Position numbers and translations under genes: made by a program
Shown: positions 5,982 to 8,957 of the stretch, piece after piece
Layout of the letters: each line of letters begins with the position of its first letter
Position numbering within the stretch: the first letter of the stretch is position 1
The notes under the pieces: model-generated
Databases searched by the model: none
What the model was told of the DNA's origin: nothing
What the model saw: only the letters and a program-made list of their open reading frames with translations
Assembly (NCBI GenBank): GCA_002482405.1
Contig: DLFX01000043.1
Span: forward strand, 1-8,957
Length of the DNA: 8,957 bases
Direction: 5' to 3'
Source: Firmicutes bacterium UBA7709
GTDB lineage: Bacteria > Bacillota_A > Clostridia > Peptostreptococcales > Anaerovoracaceae

Positions 5982-7127
5982 TCAATCCACCTTTTCGCCG
6001 CCGACATAGCAGCCTTTTATATTGAAGTCCTTATCGCAGACCACAAAGTCGGCGAATTTTCCCACCGATATGCTCCCGGCCTTCCCTTCGGCCCGGATCG
6101 CCCTGGCAGGATTGACCGTCGCCGCCCTGATGGCATCCTCCGGCCTGATTCCAAAGGAAATCGCCTTTTTCATGCACTGAAACAGATTGGTGGTGGAGCC
6201 CGCAAAGGTAACGCCGTCCTCCAGGACCGCGGCGCCGTTTTTCATATAGATCTTCTGTCCGCCGGATTCATAGACCCCCTCGGGCATGCCAAGGCATGAC
6301 AGAGAATCGCTGATCAGAATGATCCGGTCAGAAGAAAACATGGAAAACGTCGCGCGGATAACGCTTTCATGGATGTGGGCTCCGTCGCAGATCAGTTCCG
6401 CCATGACCTGTCCCGATTCCGCCGCGGCGCCCACAACTCCGGGCGCTCTGTGCAGAAAAGGCATCATGCCGTTATACAGGTGGGTTACCTGGGTCGCCCC
6501 CGCGGCAATAGCTCTTTTCGCCGTCTCATAGTCCGCCGCCGTGTGGGCGATGGAAACGGTGCACCGATCCTTTGCCTTCTCAATGAAATCCATAGCCCCC
6601 GGCAGTTCCGGAGCGATGCAGACGATTCTGAGCAATCCGCCGGAGGCCTCGTACAGCCGTTCAAACATGGCGAAGTCCGGCATCATGAGATGCGCCTCCG
6701 CCTGAGCACCCTTCTTTTCATGGGAAAAGAAAGGCCCTTCCATGTTGATCCCCAGGATGCGGGCGGTCCCTGGCCGCATTTCTCCCCCAAGCTGCCGGTC
6801 CCGGAAGCGCGCCGCAGTTTCATAGGCGGCTTTCAAAGTCCCTTCGGGCATCGTCATGGAAGCAGGAGCAAAGGAGGTAATCCCGTTTTTTGCCAGGTAT
6901 CCGGCGATCTTCGCGAGCCCTTCCAGGTCCGAAGCAGAGAAATCCTCCCCGGAATTTCCGTGAAAATGCACGTCGATCAGCCCGGGAATCACAAGGTTCC
7001 CCTGCAGGTCGACGCCGTCCTCCTCCTCTTCAAAGGACTGGAAAACGCCGCTGTTCACGGTAAATCCGCCGGCTTTAAACGTAAAATCGTCTCTGTATAT
7101 TATCGCATTTTTAAATTTCATCTCCAT
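5982..7127 (-). CDS. nagA: N-acetylglucosamine-6-phosphate deacetylase
   Basis: A cytoplasmic amidohydrolase of 381 residues, the normal length for NagA, which converts GlcNAc-6-phosphate to glucosamine-6-phosphate and acetate for glycolysis or cell-wall precursor synthesis. Signatures in order are HFH in DVHFHGNSG (H54, H56), the metal ligand Glu in NMEGPF (E130), metal His in IAHTAADY (H195) and THLYNGMMPF (H216), H226 before RAPG, H251 in DGAHIH, and the catalytic Asp in LISDSL (D274). All appear intact. AGGAGA lies six bases before the ATG. It is the second gene of a minus-strand pair, 27 bases after the nucleotidyltransferase. No nagB is in the window, so the next step must be encoded elsewhere. 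Confidence 0.96.
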   Translation of the reverse strand: MEMKFKNAIIYRDDFTFKAGGFTVNSGVFQSFEEEEDGVDLQGNLVIPGLIDVHFHGNSGEDFSASDLEGLAKIAGYLAKNGITSFAPASMTMPEGTLKAAYETAARFRDRQLGGEMRPGTARILGINMEGPFFSHEKKGAQAEAHLMMPDFAMFERLYEASGGLLRIVCIAPELPGAMDFIEKAKDRCTVSIAHTAADYETAKRAIAAGATQVTHLYNGMMPFLHRAPGVVGAAAESGQVMAELICDGAHIHESVIRATFSMFSSDRIILISDSLSCLGMPEGVYESGGQKIYMKNGAAVLEDGVTFAGSTTNLFQCMKKAISFGIRPEDAIRAATVNPARAIRAEGKAGSISVGKFADFVVCDKDFNIKGCYVGGEKVD

Positions 7128-7154
7128 TGCCGTCTCCTGTTTAGGCTTCGATGG

Positions 7155-8084
7155 TTATTCCTTCGCCGTATCCCAGAGCTTCTCCGGGTAAAGGCCCCTG
7201 TCCTTTAGAGACTGGAGGGTGTTCACCACCGACTCTCTATCCTCTTTATAGGTTACTCCCACCCATCTGTCGGAAGAAGGCAGGATCTTCACCCTTGCCT
7301 TTTTCTCCTTTAGAAGCTGGTCCACAGTCAAGGGCAGCAGAAACTCCCCTTTCAGCGGGTTTTCTTTCAAGGTTTTATCCAAAAACGCGGGGAAGCGCGC
7401 CTCGATCTCCTGCATGAAGCTTTGGGTAAATCCCCAGAAGTTCATGGAAACGGTGGTTCCTGAGGGCACCGTCATCCAGTCCTCGTCGTTTTCCGTATAC
7501 TGAATCTTTCCGTCCCGCCACATGATCTTCAGCCGTTCCTTTATTTCCGCAAGATATCCGTCCTCTGTTGTTTCGCAGACTCCCCTCGCCACATGGCCGT
7601 TCTCCGTCAGGGTATTTTCCAGGCGGTATCCGATCATGCCGTAGTCGTACTGTTCCCCGTCTTTTGCGCTTTCCAGAAAGTCGTACATGGAATGGAACGC
7701 GCCCGAACCGTAATAATCATCTGCGTTGATGGCGGCAAAAGGCCCGTCTATCGCATTTCGGCAGCTCAATATCGCGTGGCTTGTACCCCAGGGCTTGACC
7801 CGGCCTTCCGGTATTCCGTATCCCGGCGGCAGGTCGTTCAGATCCTGAAACACGTATACCGGCTCGATAAATCTTCCGGCTCTGTCGTCGATCAAGGCTC
7901 GAAAATCCTCTTCCATTTCCTTTTTAATAATAAAGATCGCCTTTTTGAAGCCTGCCATCATAGCGTCATACAGGGAAAAGTCGATGATCAGCTCCCCCGC
8001 GGACCCTACCGGCTCCATCTGCTTCAATCCGCCGTAACGGCTACCCATCCCGGCGGCCATAACAACCAATACTGGTTCCTTCAT
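7155..8084 (-). CDS. Sugar nucleotidyltransferase family protein (NTP_transferase fold)
   Basis: A 309-residue protein with the N-terminal signature of sugar-1-phosphate nucleotidylyltransferases: MAAGMGSRYGGLKQ (residues 9-22; glycine loop, R16, K21), WGTSHAIL (99-106) and the metal-binding NADDYYG (120-126). It probably transfers a nucleotidyl group to a sugar phosphate, but it lacks the exact GalU, GlmU or RmlA motifs (no GTRFLPATK), so sugar and nucleotide are open. The reading frame extends to a GTG at 8096. That GTG, however, is part of GAGGTGA, an excellent ribosome site eight bases before ATG 8084, which I take as the start. It leads the operon with nagA, suggesting a role in amino-sugar or nucleotide-sugar metabolism. 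Confidence 0.85.
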   Translation of the reverse strand: MKEPVLVVMAAGMGSRYGGLKQMEPVGSAGELIIDFSLYDAMMAGFKKAIFIIKKEMEEDFRALIDDRAGRFIEPVYVFQDLNDLPPGYGIPEGRVKPWGTSHAILSCRNAIDGPFAAINADDYYGSGAFHSMYDFLESAKDGEQYDYGMIGYRLENTLTENGHVARGVCETTEDGYLAEIKERLKIMWRDGKIQYTENDEDWMTVPSGTTVSMNFWGFTQSFMQEIEARFPAFLDKTLKENPLKGEFLLPLTVDQLLKEKKARVKILPSSDRWVGVTYKEDRESVVNTLQSLKDRGLYPEKLWDTAKE

Positions 8085-8163
8085 ATTCCGTTTCACCTCA
8101 TATTTTTATTTTGTAGCTTGGGGAAAATACAGGAGGGCGGTTCCCTTTATGCGCCCGCACCCC

Positions 8164-8192
8164 TTGAAATCCTGATATTTTTAGTTTACACT
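8164..8192 (+). promoter_or_regulatory. Possible promoter of the shikimate kinase gene
   Basis: TTGAAA (8164-8169) and TACACT (8187-8192) are separated by 17 bases, giving a start near 8199 and a leader of about 38 bases. The -10 match is only moderate. It overlaps the start region of the opposing nucleotidyltransferase promoter, so the two could interfere. Confidence 0.35.
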
Positions 8193-8202
8193 ATATTTCA
8201 AT

Positions 8203-8211
8203 ATTATACCA
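8203..8211 (-). promoter_or_regulatory. Extended -10 promoter of the nucleotidyltransferase-nagA operon
   Basis: The minus strand reads TGG then TATAAT (TATAAT at 8203-8208), a full extended -10 element, with only a weak TTTACT-type -35 about 16 bases upstream. Transcription from about 8196 leaves a leader of about 110 bases containing a small GGGCG/CGCCC hairpin. I find no riboswitch or T-box that I recognise in it. An ATATT-TC-AATAT inverted repeat (8193-8204) overlaps the start point. Confidence 0.55.
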
Positions 8212-8236
8212 GCCAATTGTAAGGAGTAAACAAATA

Positions 8237-8860
8237 ATGGGATCAATGCCAAATCGCTTATTTTTAATAGGTTATATGGGCTCCGGAAAGACGACGGTTT
8301 CTAAGATTCTGAGCGGCAAAGCCGACACGGCCTGGATCGATATGGATCAGGAGATCGAAAAGGCGGAGGGAATGCCCATCCGCAAGATGTTTATCAAGTA
8401 CGGAGAGCACGAATTCCGGAACAAGGAATCCGAGCTTCTGGACAAGCTCTGCCATGTGTCCAGCGCGGTGGATATCATGGCGGGCGAAAGCACCGGAACC
8501 CGGAAGGTTCTCGATAAAGTCAGCAAATATGAAGTCTTTGCCTCCATGCCGGAGGACCTTATCGTATCCTGCGGAGGCGGGATCATACTGGACGACCTGA
8601 ACCGAAAGATCTTAAATAGTCAATATACGATCTTTCTGGAAGCCGACCCTGAAATCCTGTTCGAACGGGTAAAGGCCGATCAAAACCGCCCTCTGGCATT
8701 CATGGACGTCGACGATGAGGAAACGCGCCGCCAGAAGTTTCTGGACTTATATAAAAAAAGGGAGCCCCTTTATAAAGAGGCCGCCACGGCGGTCATTAAG
8801 ACTGACGGCAAATCATCGGAAGAGATTGCGGAAGAAATCCTTGCATTGCTGGAAATTTGA
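8237..8860 (+). CDS. aroK: Shikimate kinase with an internal insert
   Basis: A cytoplasmic P-loop kinase phosphorylating shikimate at the 3-hydroxyl in the chorismate pathway to aromatic amino acids. Signatures are Walker A GYMGSGKTT (residues 12-20), the substrate-binding DMD (D35, D37), FR (R61), the GGG loop (113-115), the lid motif NRPLAF (R151) and the C-terminal KREPLY (R175). At 207 residues it is longer than the usual 165-175. The excess lies between the R61 helix and the GGG loop: about 52 residues where E. coli AroK has about 21. The insert (roughly residues 73-106) is polar and includes MAGESTGTRK. AAGGAG stands ten bases before the ATG. It is divergent from the nucleotidyltransferase operon, and its stop lies only seven bases from the end of the convergent M23 peptidase gene. 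Confidence 0.9.
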   Translation: MGSMPNRLFLIGYMGSGKTTVSKILSGKADTAWIDMDQEIEKAEGMPIRKMFIKYGEHEFRNKESELLDKLCHVSSAVDIMAGESTGTRKVLDKVSKYEVFASMPEDLIVSCGGGIILDDLNRKILNSQYTIFLEADPEILFERVKADQNRPLAFMDVDDEETRRQKFLDLYKKREPLYKEAATAVIKTDGKSSEEIAEEILALLEI

Positions 8861-8867
8861 GTATTTA

Positions 8868-8957
8868 TTACCTATTCAAGAAGGTAAGCGGATCGATTCG
8901 AGAATCGCTATTAGCGGTCTGCCTTATTTCAAAGTGCAAATGCCGGCCCGTGCTTCT
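8868..8957 (-). CDS. M23 (LytM-type) metallopeptidase, C-terminal fragment at window edge
   Basis: The minus strand is open from the window edge to a TAA at 8868-8870, giving the last 29 residues of a protein. They contain STGRHLHFEI, the GxHLHFE motif of M23 peptidases whose HxH supplies a zinc ligand and the catalytic His, followed by RIDPLTFLNR, the usual DP-(L/x)-x-(F/Y)-L ending. M23 enzymes cut peptide crosslinks of peptidoglycan outside the membrane, or act as sporulation or division factors. The rest of the gene lies outside the window, so domain architecture and signal peptide cannot be judged. It converges on the shikimate kinase gene with a seven-base gap and no separate terminator. 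Confidence 0.88.
   Translation of the reverse strand, partial: RSTGRHLHFEIRQTANSDSRIDPLTFLNR

Noticed and set aside
6369..7208. Plus-strand open frame of 279 codons
   Set aside because: It is the antisense shadow of nagA, arising from GC-rich third positions, with no ribosome site or recognisable motif.
8085..8096. GTG start four codons upstream for the nucleotidyltransferase
   Set aside because: The GTG is part of GAGGTGA, which is the ribosome site for ATG 8084.
8880..8935. Terminator behind the shikimate kinase gene
   Set aside because: AAGG...CCTT arms and a CGATTC-GA-GAATCG repeat are present, but the pairing is broken, the T run is weak, and the segment is coding for the M23 peptidase.

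Overview
The window looks like chromosomal DNA of a Gram-positive, Clostridia-type (Firmicutes) bacterium. Shine-Dalgarno sites are strong and purine-rich (AAGGAGG, AGGAGG, AAAGGAG), promoters carry sigma-A-like TTGACA/TATAAT boxes, and genes are packed in short operons. Coding regions are moderately GC-rich and the promoter regions are AT-rich. This assignment is inference; there is no rRNA or marker gene here to fix the taxon. The genes are mostly sugar and amino-sugar metabolism, and I see no phage, transposon, CRISPR array or tRNA.

Left block (41-3084, minus strand): one operon read from a near-consensus promoter at 3167-3196. Its order is a TIM-barrel sugar phosphate isomerase/epimerase, a Gfo/Idh/MocA NAD(P)-dependent oxidoreductase, and a ROK sugar kinase directly abutting it. 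This set would isomerise, oxidise or reduce, and phosphorylate a sugar or cyclitol; the substrate cannot be read from sequence. Two coding-like stretches sit just after gene ends: 41 open codons in frame behind the isomerase TGA (2146-2271), and an out-of-frame tail behind the ROK kinase TGA (41-211).

Centre (3085-5653): a divergent control region carries a perfect 10+3+10 inverted repeat that resembles operators of ROK-type repressors such as XylR. On the plus strand follow a ROK-family transcriptional regulator that has lost the zinc motif of the kinases, and galE, 12 bases downstream. GalE has Cys instead of Tyr at the position that controls N-acetyl-hexosamine acceptance, so it may interconvert both UDP-Glc/UDP-Gal and UDP-GlcNAc/UDP-GalNAc.

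Convergent gap (5654-5981): this holds no protein gene I can support. It has an extended -10 promoter and a long, probably bidirectional, terminator-like hairpin. Together they delimit a possible small RNA of about 150 nt.

Right block (5982-8957): a minus-strand pair encodes a sugar nucleotidyltransferase-like protein and NagA (GlcNAc-6-phosphate deacetylase). Divergent from it is a shikimate kinase with an unusual insert of about 30 residues. At the edge, on the minus strand, is the C-terminal end of an M23 (LytM-type) peptidase. GalE, the nucleotidyltransferase and NagA together suggest handling of N-acetyl-hexosamines and nucleotide sugars.
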